Source: Paenibacillus sacheonensis
Lineage (GTDB): Bacteria > Bacillota > Bacilli > Paenibacillales > Paenibacillaceae
Direction of reading: 5' to 3'
Assembly: GCF_009909195.1 (NCBI RefSeq)
Contig: NZ_JAAAMU010000007.1
Coordinates: 1-64,000, forward strand
Length of the DNA stretch: 64,000 nucleotides
The notes below the pieces were generated by a model. It saw only the letters and a program-made list of their open reading frames with translations. It did not search any database and was not told the DNA's origin. Positions 26,102-34,561 of this stretch are shown here, one piece after another. Each line of letters begins with the position of its first letter. Positions within the stretch are counted from its first letter, which is position 1. A program made the position numbers and the translations under genes.

Positions 26102-27036
26102 CCTGCTTCGACCTCCATTGCCGCTTGCCGCGGTTTTCTTTTTCGGCCATGAACCCCTAGAACGCCTCCAATGATCAGGAGCGCACCGATGACATGGTAA
26201 TACGCCAACCGGTCACCCTCGAAGGCGACGCCAGCCACGATCGAGACGAACGTGCCGAGATTGATGAACAGGCTCATTTTGTAGGCTTCGATTCGGGATA
26301 GGACGTAATTGGACAGCATCGACGACACGACCGACGACAACAACGCGATGTAGAGCAGAGACGCGATGAACCCGCCATGGGCGAATGGTTCCAGCACGCC
26401 GCCCAGCGTTCCCGCGTACGCGTGTCTACCGAGCGCCGAACCGTCAAAAACAACGCAGCCGACCGTCATCATGACATAGGTCATCTGAAACGGCGTAAAC
26501 TCGCCCCTCCATCTCCGCACGAGCACGCCGTACAAGGACAACGCGAACGTGGACGCCAGCAGCAGCGCGATGCCGCCGAAGCTCGTGCCGTTCACCGATG
26601 CTCCGCTCATCGCCATGATGAAGATTACTCCGCCGACCGAGCAAAACACCGCAGTCTTCTGGATCCGGCTCGTGCGTTCATGAAGCAGCGCCGAAGCCAG
26701 CACGAGCGTGAAAACCGGAGTGGTCGCTTGAAATATCCCCGCTTCCGACGAAGTCGTAACCATCAGCCCATAGGCTTGGAAGCCGAAAAACAAAGCCGGA
26801 TACAAGAGTCCGATCGGAACTATCCGCCGCCAATCGCCCCCGGGCAGCCCGAGCTTGACCCTCCCCGCGGCTACGGGAAGCGCCAAGACGAGAAACGACA
26901 GCGTAAAGCGAAACGCCAGCATGTCGACGGGGTTCGTGTACACCATTGCTTGTTTCGTAAACAGAAAAGCGAATCCGATAATAACCGCGTATAATAAAGC
27001 TAACCCATATACCGTGCGCTGCCGAGCAGCTTCCAA
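26098..27036 (-). CDS. EamA-type DMT superfamily transporter
   Basis: A 312-residue membrane protein with ten predicted TM helices arranged as two EamA repeats, of the drug/metabolite transporter superfamily. Such proteins usually export metabolites such as amino acids. The start appears to be a TTG at 27036, with GGGGG about eight bases upstream. The last residues are basic. It is divergent from a MocR-type regulator gene across 133 bases that contain a perfect palindrome, a common arrangement in which the regulator controls the transporter. It is coupled to the downstream epimerase gene by a four-base overlap. Confidence 0.88.
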   Translation of the reverse strand: MEAARQRTVYGLALLYAVIIGFAFLFTKQAMVYTNPVDMLAFRFTLSFLVLALPVAAGRVKLGLPGGDWRRIVPIGLLYPALFFGFQAYGLMVTTSSEAGIFQATTPVFTLVLASALLHERTSRIQKTAVFCSVGGVIFIMAMSGASVNGTSFGGIALLLASTFALSLYGVLVRRWRGEFTPFQMTYVMMTVGCVVFDGSALGRHAYAGTLGGVLEPFAHGGFIASLLYIALLSSVVSSMLSNYVLSRIEAYKMSLFINLGTFVSIVAGVAFEGDRLAYYHVIGALLIIGGVLGVHGRKRKPRQAAMEVEAG

Positions 27037-27132
27037 TGCTTACGCCCCCTTGTGAATCCCTTCATGCCGGCCGGCTATGTATTCATAGTGTAGGGGACAG
27101 AAGCGGTCCGTTCAATCCTTGTTTGCGCGAAC

Positions 27133-27144
27133 TGTACCGGTACA
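27133..27144. promoter_or_regulatory. Palindromic operator candidate for the MocR regulator
   Basis: TGTACCGGTACA is a perfect 12-bp palindrome in the divergent region between the EamA transporter and the MocR-type gene. It lies 26 bases before the regulator start. GntR/MocR proteins bind such sites in divergent promoters, so this is a good candidate operator for the pair. Confidence 0.55.
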
Positions 27145-27169
27145 CTTATACGGAAGGAGATCCCTTTGA

Positions 27170-28522
27170 ATGAGAGTCTACGCCATGATCATGCACGACA
27201 TCGAATCGCAAATGGAAGACGGCGCGATCCGCGGCGGCCAGAAGCTTCCGTCCATCCGCGAAACGGCCGAGCATTATGCCTGCAGCAAAAGCACGGTCAT
27301 CCGGGCTTACGCCGAGCTGGAGAAGCGTCATCTCCTCTATTCCGTGCCGCAAAGCGGCTATTACGCGGTCGTGAAGAAACCGGCCTACGTCCAGTCGGCG
27401 GACGGAACGATGCTGAATTTCTCCGCCGCTTCGCCCGATCCGGGCCTGTTTCCTTATTTGGATTTTCAACATTGCCTCAACAAAGCCATCGACATGTACC
27501 GCAACGATCTATTCGCGTACGGAACGCCCCAGGGCCTCCCTTCCCTGCTGCAAGTTCTGAGCAAGCATCTTGCCGGCAGCCAAGTCTTTGCCAAGCCGGA
27601 GCAAATGGTCATCACTTCGGGCGTGCAGCAGTCGCTGTCCATTCTGGCCGGGATGCCGTTTCCGAACGGCAAACGCGCGGTGCTGCTGGAGCAGCCGACG
27701 TACCATAATATGATTCAATTGCTCGAAACGCTGGGCATTCCGGCTCTGGGGATCGAGCGGACGGATGCAGGAATCGACCTGGACAGGCTGGAGCATTTGT
27801 TTCGGACGGGCGACGTGAAATTGTTCTATACGATTCCGCGGTTTCATAATCCGCTCGGTACGTCCTATTCCGAAGACGCCAAGAAAACGATCGCCGAACT
27901 TGCCGCGCGTTACGACGTTTATGTCGCAGAGGATGATTATCTGCTTGATTTGGTGACCGACTCGAAATCCGATCCCATCCATGCCTATGCGTCTTCTCAT
28001 GTCATCTACCTGCGAAGCTTCTCCAAAATCATGTTTCCCGGCCTGCGGATCGGCGCCGCCGTCCTTCCGCCGGAGCTTCTGGAGCCGTTCAGCCGGTACA
28101 AGCGGCTCGCCGATATCGACAGCTCCATGCTGTCGCAGGCCGCGCTCAAGATTTATTTTCAGAGCGGCATGTTCGAGCGGCGCAAGCACAAAATCGTCAC
28201 GACCTATGGCAGCCGGATGGAACGCCTGCGCCAGGCGCTGGAGATGCATAACGACCTGGACGATGTCCGTCACCCCGCTGGCGATTCCGGCGTACACACG
28301 TACCTGACGCTTCCGGACGCTATTTCCATGCCCGCTTTGCTGAACCGGCTGGAACGAAAGCACCTCGCGCTGCAGGACTTCTCGACGAATTTCCTGTCCG
28401 GCCGCAGCCATCCGCCCATGCTGAAGCTGAGCATTACCCGCGTGGAGGAGAGCGAGATCGACGGCGGCATCCGGGTGATATTCGAGGAGATCAGGCGGAC
28501 GCTGCGCAATGCACGACTATAA
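27170..28522 (+). CDS. MocR-type (GntR HTH plus aminotransferase-fold) regulator
   Basis: A 450-residue fusion of an N-terminal GntR winged helix (KLPSIRETAEHYACSKSTVIRAYAELE, about residues 25-51) and a C-terminal fold-type I PLP-dependent aminotransferase domain. The PLP lysine is Lys286 in LRSFSKIMFPGLRIG; other cofactor contacts are HNPLG (Asn227) and AEDDY. The domain usually senses an amino-group ligand or PLP rather than acting as an enzyme. GGAG precedes the start by nine bases. It is divergent from an EamA exporter, which it probably controls through the palindrome at 27133-27144. PdxR-like control of PLP synthesis is unlikely, as no pdx genes are nearby. Confidence 0.93.
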   Translation: MRVYAMIMHDIESQMEDGAIRGGQKLPSIRETAEHYACSKSTVIRAYAELEKRHLLYSVPQSGYYAVVKKPAYVQSADGTMLNFSAASPDPGLFPYLDFQHCLNKAIDMYRNDLFAYGTPQGLPSLLQVLSKHLAGSQVFAKPEQMVITSGVQQSLSILAGMPFPNGKRAVLLEQPTYHNMIQLLETLGIPALGIERTDAGIDLDRLEHLFRTGDVKLFYTIPRFHNPLGTSYSEDAKKTIAELAARYDVYVAEDDYLLDLVTDSKSDPIHAYASSHVIYLRSFSKIMFPGLRIGAAVLPPELLEPFSRYKRLADIDSSMLSQAALKIYFQSGMFERRKHKIVTTYGSRMERLRQALEMHNDLDDVRHPAGDSGVHTYLTLPDAISMPALLNRLERKHLALQDFSTNFLSGRSHPPMLKLSITRVEESEIDGGIRVIFEEIRRTLRNARL

Positions 28523-28553
28523 CCGGCGGCGAAGACCATTTTATAAAGTACGA

Positions 28554-29564
28554 TTAGACAATGCTCGCCAAGAAGTTCTCGTAAGAGGCAATCATCTTAT
28601 CCATACGGGCGTCGAGTGCTTCATCAATCGTCTGGCGTTCCGGATGCGATTCAAAATACGCGAGCGATTGCCGAATGCCGCGTTCAAAATTCGTCGTGGC
28701 CTGATAGCCGGGCACGAATGCTTTGATTTTCCGGTTGTCGACGACGTAACTGTTGCTTGCGTCGCCAAACAGCGCTGCCTTGAACTCGGGCAAGAACAAC
28801 GAGATGCAGGCCGATGTCATGTGAATCGCTTCCGGCTTAGCACCTGCCGCCTGGCCGATCGCAGCCAGGTATTGGTTCCATGTCTTCACCTCATCCGACG
28901 TGATGTGGAAGGCTTGGCCGATCGTCTGGCTATTGCCCAGCAATCCAACCAGTCCTTTGGCGAAATCGGTATTGTGCGTAATCGTCCACAGCGAGGTGCC
29001 GTCGCCCGGAACGATGATTTTCTTCCCTTTACGAATGCGGTCGATCAGCGTCCACGGATGCGCCCCGCTCGTAATCGCAAAAGGGATCGCGGTTTCGCCG
29101 TATGTGTGCGAGGGCCGGACGATCGTCGCCGGGAACCCCGTCTCCCGATAAGCCCGCAGCAGCCGCTCTTCGCAGGCGATTTTGTCGACGGCATATGGCC
29201 ATCCCGGATTGTGCTGGGGAGCTGATTCATCGAAGAGATAATAGCTTGGAGGACGTTGGTACGTCGCTACCGTGCTGATGAAGATATATTGATCGGTCTT
29301 TCCCGCGAACAGCTCGACATCCCGTTCGATATCCTCTGGCTTGAAGGCGATCCAATCGACCACCGCGTCGAAATGCTTTCCTTCGAGCAGCTCCCTCATG
29401 CCCTGCCTGTCGTTAATATCCCCTCGAAGTACGTTGGCACCTTCGGGCGGTACGCCTTTCTGGCGACCCCGGGTTAAGAGATACAGCTCCATTCCCTGCT
29501 GCACAGCCAGCGTAGAGGCTGCCGTGCTGATAAGTCCCGTTCCTCCGATAAACAGCACCTTCAT
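28554..29564 (-). CDS. NAD-dependent epimerase/dehydratase-family protein
   Basis: A 336-residue extended SDR. The N-terminus MKVLFIGGTGLIS has the GGTGxxS nucleotide-binding pattern. Further on, TVATYQ, the PYAVDK (YxxxK) motif and FPATIVRPSHTYG resemble the sugar-nucleotide epimerase group that includes RNA-binding chloroplast-like CSP41 proteins. The start at 29564 has AAGGAG with eight bases of spacing, whereas the GTG at 29573 overlaps the ribosome site. It converges with the MocR gene, with only 31 bases between the stops. Confidence 0.9.
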   Translation of the reverse strand: MKVLFIGGTGLISTAASTLAVQQGMELYLLTRGRQKGVPPEGANVLRGDINDRQGMRELLEGKHFDAVVDWIAFKPEDIERDVELFAGKTDQYIFISTVATYQRPPSYYLFDESAPQHNPGWPYAVDKIACEERLLRAYRETGFPATIVRPSHTYGETAIPFAITSGAHPWTLIDRIRKGKKIIVPGDGTSLWTITHNTDFAKGLVGLLGNSQTIGQAFHITSDEVKTWNQYLAAIGQAAGAKPEAIHMTSACISLFLPEFKAALFGDASNSYVVDNRKIKAFVPGYQATTNFERGIRQSLAYFESHPERQTIDEALDARMDKMIASYENFLASIV

Positions 29565-29711
29565 CGCTATCACTCCTTTATATGATCAGTAACATTGTAG
29601 CATCCCATGGAAAAAGATTCAGCGAACAGCGGCATATAACCAATCCAGTCAGCATACTACGAAACACCTTCCTGTCCACGGAACGGTGCCGGTTTCAATT
29701 TCATGTATACG

Positions 29712-30680
29712 TTATTTTCGCTGCGCGGCTAACGGTATGATCAGTTCCGTCTCAGGTGAATCGGACGTGACATTTAACTCTCGGCCCTCCGGCCAGTGAT
29801 AATGAACGGACTTGGATACGGGATCGATCTCGACCGTGTACAATGTACCGAACGATTCTGAATACTGCCTGTTATACAAAGGTTCTTGCAGGAAGTCCGC
29901 CGGAGATATGTTTCCCGCCATTTGAAATAGATGGTCAAACCTTTCTAACGTACGGATCTCGCCGTGCCCGGATTCCGGTCGCTCTCGTTGATGGTTCGTG
30001 CAGCAGATAAGTCCGTGATCCACGGTTACGCCTTCCGGCGAGGCATATACGACGGCGTAATCTCCCTCGAGGTCTAGAAGCGAGATATTCTGAGCAAGGC
30101 GATGCGGTATGGCGCGGAGCCGCTTCACGGCTTCCGAGACCGTGGCCGCAGTTGCCAGGACATAACGGACGATCAGAGGAATGCTGAACCCGTCGCCGAC
30201 CGCATGACTTCCGCCGAAAGTGATCGCCGCGGCAAGACCATGATGATTCATTCCGTCAAGGTAACCCCAGCCGTATTCGGCGGAACCGATCAGCCATCCT
30301 CCCCCGGGGAGCGGTTCATGACGGATGACCCCACTGAATTCATGGATTCCAAAGTCGTAATTGCGAATCAACGTCGGATGCCCCCGTCGAAGCGATATCG
30401 AGTTGCTGCAACCCGAGAAGAATGGCGGCAGATTGTACATGGCAAGCATTTGCGCGTGACCCGGAAGGTCCGGAGCGGCGGATAGCAGAGCTACATAATC
30501 GAGCAGCAGCTCAGGCATATACTGTTCGAGCAGCTCCTTAGCCTCGGGGGTCCGAATCGGATGCTGAGGGCGGAAGAGATCGAGATTCCAATGCTCCGCG
30601 ATATGAGAATTCCACATTTCTGCATCCTGTCTTACAGCAGGCAAGCGTCTGAACCGATAGGTTTTCGTTAAGCTGCTCAT
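29712..30680 (-). CDS. C45-type Ntn-hydrolase family protein (acyltransferase/amidase-like)
   Basis: A 322-residue protein of the peptidase C45 / acyl-CoA:6-aminopenicillanate acyltransferase-like group. The probable catalytic Cys is in FFSGCSNSIS (about residue 91 from this start), followed by the family motif TLIRNYDF and, later, GYLDGMNHHGLAAAITFGG. Ntn hydrolases of this type mature by cleavage in front of that Cys and act on amide bonds such as those of N-acyl amino acids. The start at 30680 has AAGGAG eight bases away; the GTG at 30689 is inside it. It is monocistronic. The substrate is unknown. Confidence 0.85.
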   Translation of the reverse strand: MSSLTKTYRFRRLPAVRQDAEMWNSHIAEHWNLDLFRPQHPIRTPEAKELLEQYMPELLLDYVALLSAAPDLPGHAQMLAMYNLPPFFSGCSNSISLRRGHPTLIRNYDFGIHEFSGVIRHEPLPGGGWLIGSAEYGWGYLDGMNHHGLAAAITFGGSHAVGDGFSIPLIVRYVLATAATVSEAVKRLRAIPHRLAQNISLLDLEGDYAVVYASPEGVTVDHGLICCTNHQRERPESGHGEIRTLERFDHLFQMAGNISPADFLQEPLYNRQYSESFGTLYTVEIDPVSKSVHYHWPEGRELNVTSDSPETELIIPLAAQRK

Positions 30681-30778
30681 CGCCGACACTCCTTCTCGTC
30701 AATTCCCTTTTGCATCCACCTTATCTAAAAATAATCGATCTTGCTTGATCATTTTTGCTATCTTCCACACCTGCAATG

Positions 30779-30810
30779 CAAAAAGACAACCGATCGTTAG
30801 ACCGGCTGCC
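30779..30810 (-). terminator. Intrinsic terminator after the NADP oxidoreductase gene
   Basis: On the minus strand an 11-bp stem (GGCAGCCGGTC with GATCGGTTGTC, loop TAAC, some GU pairs) precedes TTTTT. It lies about 120 bases after the oxidoreductase stop and closes the MerR-oxidoreductase operon. Confidence 0.7.
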
Positions 30811-30930
30811 CCCTATCACAATTGACCCATCGTTCCTACGATAGTTAATGCCTTTAATCATTTTAGATTTAGTTATATGATTGCACGCTTAAACAAGTCT
30901 TGCTTAGGCATCCTTGAATGACGCGTGATC

Positions 30931-31530
30931 TTACCGTCTAAGCACGCTAAGGCTGAATTCCCGCCCGAACTTGGGAGCGAGTATTCTCCACATCGTCCCG
31001 ATCGCCGTCTCCACCTTCGCCATATCGTCAGGCCCGCCGACAGCTACCGGATCCAGTCCCAGCTGGGTAGTCAACGCAGCAACGGCTTCTACGGCTTCGG
31101 GGTCATCTCCGCTCAAGAATACCGTGGCAACGCCCGCTTCGTACTGCGAGTTTGCAAGCACTTCCCAAGGCAGCGTATGAAAAGCGCGGACGACGCGCGC
31201 ATGCTGAGCCAGACGCCGGACCTCCGCATCAGCGGACTTGGCGTCGTATCGGTTGGTGCAATTGATAAGGATCTTGCCATCCAGATCCCCCGCCTCGGTA
31301 AGGACTTGTTCCACAGCATCGGGCAGCACGGCTAGCAGGATGACCTCGCCGAACGCTGCCGCTTCCTTGATCGTCCCGGCCTGAGCGTTAGCGCCTGCAT
31401 CCTGCAGCAAGAGCTTTATCTTCTCGCTATGCGGGTTCCGTGTGCCGAACATCACGCGATGCCCAAGAGCCGCCCATCTTTTACCCAGTGTCCCGCCCAT
31501 ATTCCCTGAACCAATCGAAGCGATCTTCAT
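30931..31530 (-). CDS. NADPH-dependent F420 reductase-like oxidoreductase
   Basis: A 199-residue Rossmann protein with the N-terminal GSGNMGGTLGKRWAALGH nucleotide-binding motif and a following FGTRNP (Arg favouring NADP). It belongs to the NADPH:F420 reductase/ProC-like family that in Firmicutes acts on unknown substrates, since F420 is not generally made there. KVETAIGTMWRI near the C-terminus is typical. The start overlaps the MerR gene stop (ATGA), indicating that both are translated from one mRNA under the MerR-type promoter at 31970-32000. Confidence 0.9.
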   Translation of the reverse strand: MKIASIGSGNMGGTLGKRWAALGHRVMFGTRNPHSEKIKLLLQDAGANAQAGTIKEAAAFGEVILLAVLPDAVEQVLTEAGDLDGKILINCTNRYDAKSADAEVRRLAQHARVVRAFHTLPWEVLANSQYEAGVATVFLSGDDPEAVEAVAALTTQLGLDPVAVGGPDDMAKVETAIGTMWRILAPKFGREFSLSVLRR

Positions 31531-31934
31531 TTTACCGCTGCCTCCATTTTCAATATCTTATCGTAGAAATCCAGCTTCTCTCTGGTCTGTCCGATGACGT
31601 TCGCTAGCGCTAAATACTCCGCCTCCATTCTAGCCAGATGTTTGGCAAGAATTTGCGTACGGCCTGCGATGGCCTCCCTATCTTCGTCGCTTAGCGGGAA
31701 AGCAGGATTCGCGAAGCATCGTCCTTCCTGCAGAAACGCCTTCATTTCCTCTAGCGACAACCCCGTCTTTTTGAGGCAGTGCAACGAAGACAGCAGCCGC
31801 ACGTCGTCCTCGCTATACAACCTCAGGCCGCCCGGCTTTCTCATTGGCGGCTTGGTCAAGCCGATTTTTTCGTAATACCTGAGCGTATCGATACTGAAAC
31901 CCGCCAACTCCGCCGCTTGCCCGATCGTATACAT
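31527..31934 (-). CDS. MerR-family transcriptional regulator
   Basis: A 135-residue regulator with the N-terminal winged helix (YTIGQAAELAGFSIDTLRYYEKIGLTKPP) and a coiled-coil dimerisation helix. There is no metal-binding Cys pattern, so it most likely belongs to the small-molecule or aldehyde/redox-responsive (AdhR-like) branch. It autoregulates from a promoter with the MerR hallmark of a 19-bp spacer carrying a perfect 16-bp palindrome. It is coupled to the oxidoreductase gene by overlap. Confidence 0.94.
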   Translation of the reverse strand: MYTIGQAAELAGFSIDTLRYYEKIGLTKPPMRKPGGLRLYSEDDVRLLSSLHCLKKTGLSLEEMKAFLQEGRCFANPAFPLSDEDREAIAGRTQILAKHLARMEAEYLALANVIGQTREKLDFYDKILKMEAAVK

Positions 31935-31969
31935 CTGGTTCCCACTCCTCCCCGTTACCGAATATTTTT

Positions 31970-32000
31970 ATTCTATAGGCTGGAGTCGACTCCAGGTCAA
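31970..32000 (-). promoter_or_regulatory. MerR-type promoter with 19-bp spacer and palindromic operator
   Basis: On the minus strand TTGACC (-35, 31995-32000) and TAGAAT (-10, 31970-31975) are separated by 19 bases. The spacer contains the perfect palindrome CTGGAGTCGACTCCAG (31980-31995). Overlong spacers with a centred palindrome are the signature of MerR-activated promoters. Confidence 0.8.
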
Positions 32001-32137
32001 CCTCGGAATTAAGGTCTCATCTCTATTCATCATGTATGGATTAAATCGTTGCCCCGAGCTTATGAGTCTGGTAATGGCACCAGTTAGTTGGAGGCGTTTT
32101 CTGAAGCCTTTGGTAAGCTCCACACTTCAATAAAATT

Positions 32138-32476
32138 TCAATCCGGGTCGTAGAATGAAAACGATTGCCCCTGATAGTCGAACAATTCTCCCACTCGGAT
32201 TCCATGGTCTATGCAATAACGATACGCGAATTGTGCATCATCGACCATAAATCCATAGGATGATTGCGCTGCGCCATCAGGATAGACGAATTGCGAAGTC
32301 AGGTGATGCTCATTTTGCTGGAACAGGATTTTGATGCCGGCGTCATTTTGGAGCTCGATGTAATTCGGATCTTTTTGTACGACTTCGAAACCAAAATGAT
32401 CGCCATACCATCTGAGTGCATCGTTGAAGTTACGGACGGGAATGGTTAAATAAGAAGAACGAAGTTTCAATCCCAT
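32138..32476 (-). CDS. VOC (glyoxalase/bleomycin-resistance) protein, prematurely stopped
   Basis: A VOC-fold protein of 112 residues, starting at 32476 with AAGGGG upstream. It has the expected opening LTIPVRNFNDALRWYGDHFGF and ends in SFSFYDPD. VOC proteins normally continue from this point as DPDGNxxEVW. Here the codon after DPD is TGA (32138-32140), and the frame then continues with NFIEVWS and more codons to a TAA at 32084-32086. The change is therefore one base, GGA to TGA, at the conserved Gly. The truncation removes the last beta strand, which usually carries a metal-binding Glu (the E of IEVW). The protein is likely inactive, unless the stop is read through. Confidence 0.85.
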   Translation of the reverse strand: MGLKLRSSYLTIPVRNFNDALRWYGDHFGFEVVQKDPNYIELQNDAGIKILFQQNEHHLTSQFVYPDGAAQSSYGFMVDDAQFAYRYCIDHGIRVGELFDYQGQSFSFYDPD

Positions 32477-32542
32477 GCTAAATTCCCCTTCCTCATTTTG
32501 GCTATGTAAATGATTTCTCCGAAACGATCGTTCCCCGATTGT

Positions 32543-33037
32543 TTAGCCAGCAATAAATAATGGGGAACTTACGTTTTCTTTATTTGTAATCCACTGCGAT
32601 AGCGCATTTCTCGATGGGGCACCAAGTATAAAATGGAGGTCATTAGCAGGACGCAATCTATAATCGGTTATTTCATTCAGTGGAATCCACGCAATGCCCA
32701 CCTGGTGGAGATCAGGAGTTTCTCCAACCTCTGCTTCGTTATCCGAAATAACCTTACACAAAAAGGTAAAGTCTATCTGATGGACATCAGGCTCTAAATC
32801 AGGAAATAGAGAATCCCTTTTAGCTATGAATTCATTTATAAAGAGTAGTTTTTCAGGTTCGACCACCAGACTTACTTCTTCGATTACTTCCCTAACCAAG
32901 CTTTCATGTATGCTTTCTCCATGCTCCTGCCCGCCGCCGGGAAGAACATAAAACTCGCCTTGCACTCCAGTTCTTCTTAGTACGAGTAGTTTATCATTCT
33001 TGATAATAATTGCTCTCGCTGCGGTCCTGATTTTCAA
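32543..33037 (-). CDS. Nudix-family hydrolase
   Basis: A 164-residue Nudix protein. The start is taken as TTG at 33037, because AAGGAGGGG lies just upstream, and the following residues (KIRTAARAIIIKNDKLLVLRR) form the first Nudix strand. The Nudix box is GGGQEHGESIHESL followed by REVIEEV, so the metal ligands are present. A C-terminal WIPLNEITDYRLRP resembles ADP-ribose/NUDT-type proteins. It lies between the VOC gene and the NmrA-like gene, but a terminator separates it from the latter. Confidence 0.85.
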   Translation of the reverse strand: MKIRTAARAIIIKNDKLLVLRRTGVQGEFYVLPGGGQEHGESIHESLVREVIEEVSLVVEPEKLLFINEFIAKRDSLFPDLEPDVHQIDFTFLCKVISDNEAEVGETPDLHQVGIAWIPLNEITDYRLRPANDLHFILGAPSRNALSQWITNKENVSSPLFIAG

Positions 33038-33095
33038 TTCGTCCCCTCCTTCTCTATTCCAAATTATAACAGAACTTCCTGGTTCGAATAAACGA

Positions 33096-33120
33096 AAAAG
33101 GGCCGCCAAATTGGCAGCCC
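33096..33120 (-). terminator. Intrinsic terminator after the NmrA-like gene
   Basis: GGGCTGCC and GGCGGCCC arms (33100-33120) with a short AATTT loop precede TTTTT on the minus strand. It sits 47 bases after the NmrA-like gene stop and overlaps the upstream edge of the Nudix gene region. Confidence 0.85.
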
Positions 33121-33166
33121 TCGAAACGCGTTTCTTTACATTCTCGCAGATTCCTTAAGTTCAGCA

Positions 33167-34033
33167 TCAGATGTTGCTTTTCAATGTTCTTAGAATGAAG
33201 GAAGAAAAATCATTCGGTTTCCGATCCAATATCCACATTAAAACATTCGAATTACCGACAGATCCATGTTCATTGTAATGTTGAAACATCTTGACGATTG
33301 TATTTACTTTGTAGTCTCCTAATCCGCGTTTAGTTAATTGCGCTGCGAACATTTCGTCTTGCGGCGTCTCCACGGTGATCTCATGGCCGAAATGCTGTTC
33401 CATTGCAGCTTTCATATCGGACAACGATAAATTTTCAGGTCCGCTGATTTCGTAGGAAGCCCAAACATGTCCCGGACGAGTAAGAATGATGCCAGCAGCC
33501 TCGGCTAAGTCTTCTAAGTCGACCATGCCTATGCGAGTTTCCGGCGTCGTAAAATACTTTTGTTGGAAAATGCCTTTTTCGCTAAGCAGCTTCCAAGACT
33601 CGAGGATATTCTGCATCAATACTCCTGGTTGAACAATCGTATAAGGGATACCTGAGTTCACCAGGAGCTCCTCGACCAAGAGTTTTTTGTGATGATGCGG
33701 CATTTCTTGAATGCCGGGATGTAACACGGAATGGAATACAAAATGTTCGACTTCGGCCAAGCGGGCTGCTTGTATGATCACTTGTCCGATTTGAACTTCA
33801 TCGGGATTCATGGCGGAACAAATATGATATACGGCCCTGATTCCCACGACTGCTTCATTGACGGCTAGTTGATCCAACATATCTCCTGCAACGATTTCCA
33901 TCTCGCCCAATGCTTTCATTTCCTCGATTTGCTCGGTTCGATGGACAAAAGCTCTTATCCGTTCTCCTTTAACTAGTAAAGACTTGATGATTGCACGACC
34001 CGTTTTGCCGTTTGCGCCAGTTACAAGAATCAT
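33167..34033 (-). CDS. NmrA-like NAD(P)-binding protein
   Basis: A 288-residue SDR-type protein of the NmrA/quinone reductase 2 group. It begins MILVTGANGKTGRAI with the GANGxTG nucleotide-binding motif, has the HSVLHPG segment where quinone oxidoreductases of this group bind NADP, and lacks the catalytic YxxxK. The start at 34033 has GAAGGAG upstream; the longer frame lacks one. Such proteins sense or reduce with NADP; no function is assigned here. It is followed by a terminator and is monocistronic. Confidence 0.88.
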   Translation of the reverse strand: MILVTGANGKTGRAIIKSLLVKGERIRAFVHRTEQIEEMKALGEMEIVAGDMLDQLAVNEAVVGIRAVYHICSAMNPDEVQIGQVIIQAARLAEVEHFVFHSVLHPGIQEMPHHHKKLLVEELLVNSGIPYTIVQPGVLMQNILESWKLLSEKGIFQQKYFTTPETRIGMVDLEDLAEAAGIILTRPGHVWASYEISGPENLSLSDMKAAMEQHFGHEITVETPQDEMFAAQLTKRGLGDYKVNTIVKMFQHYNEHGSVGNSNVLMWILDRKPNDFSSFILRTLKSNI

Positions 34034-34561
34034 TATGATTTCTCCTTCTATGATTAGTAGTAAGTATCGAATTTCTTTCAACTTGCTAAACTGTTAAAGC
34101 TTTACCATGATCAAGACAAAATAATCTCCCAATAGGCGGTACCGCGTGCTGCACGGCGTGCAGAACGCCCTTTCACAACGACCAGTTACGTGCAGTCGCT
34201 TCATGCGACATTCCCCATCTAGATCTCTTCGAAAATTAGTACTGCCATCATACTGGATCTGTTTTATTTATTCCAACGCATTTCATGTTATATTCTTATG
34301 GTTTAGAAGGAATGTACGGCATTTTCACGGTAAAGTGCTGTTGACCGTAAGTGACCTCTAAACCTCTTCAAATGAAAAAGAAGCGTAGCCCAAATCGGCG
34401 TCGCTTCTTTTTCATTACGTTTTGCAGTAATTTATTGTTTTAATGACATTAATGCCATTAAATAATATCCTTGGACGCAATTTTACTTTCGGCAGATAAA
34501 GATCAGGTATGTTCTTCGTGCCACAGCCGGACTCGCATCGCTTCCTGTCGTTGTTAACCCT
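34034..34561. other. Intergenic region between AraC and NmrA-like genes
   Basis: About 530 bases with no credible gene. It contains the terminator at 34371-34416 belonging to the AraC gene on its right, and presumably the promoter of the NmrA-like gene at its left edge. The AT-rich middle part holds no recognisable element. Confidence 0.55.
34371..34416. terminator. Bidirectional intrinsic terminator
   Basis: AATGAAAAAGAAGCG (34371-34385) and its exact complement CGCTTCTTTTTCATT (34402-34416) form a 15-bp stem with A-rich and T-rich outer arms. It lies about 150 bases after the AraC stop and probably ends that transcript. Confidence 0.8.
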
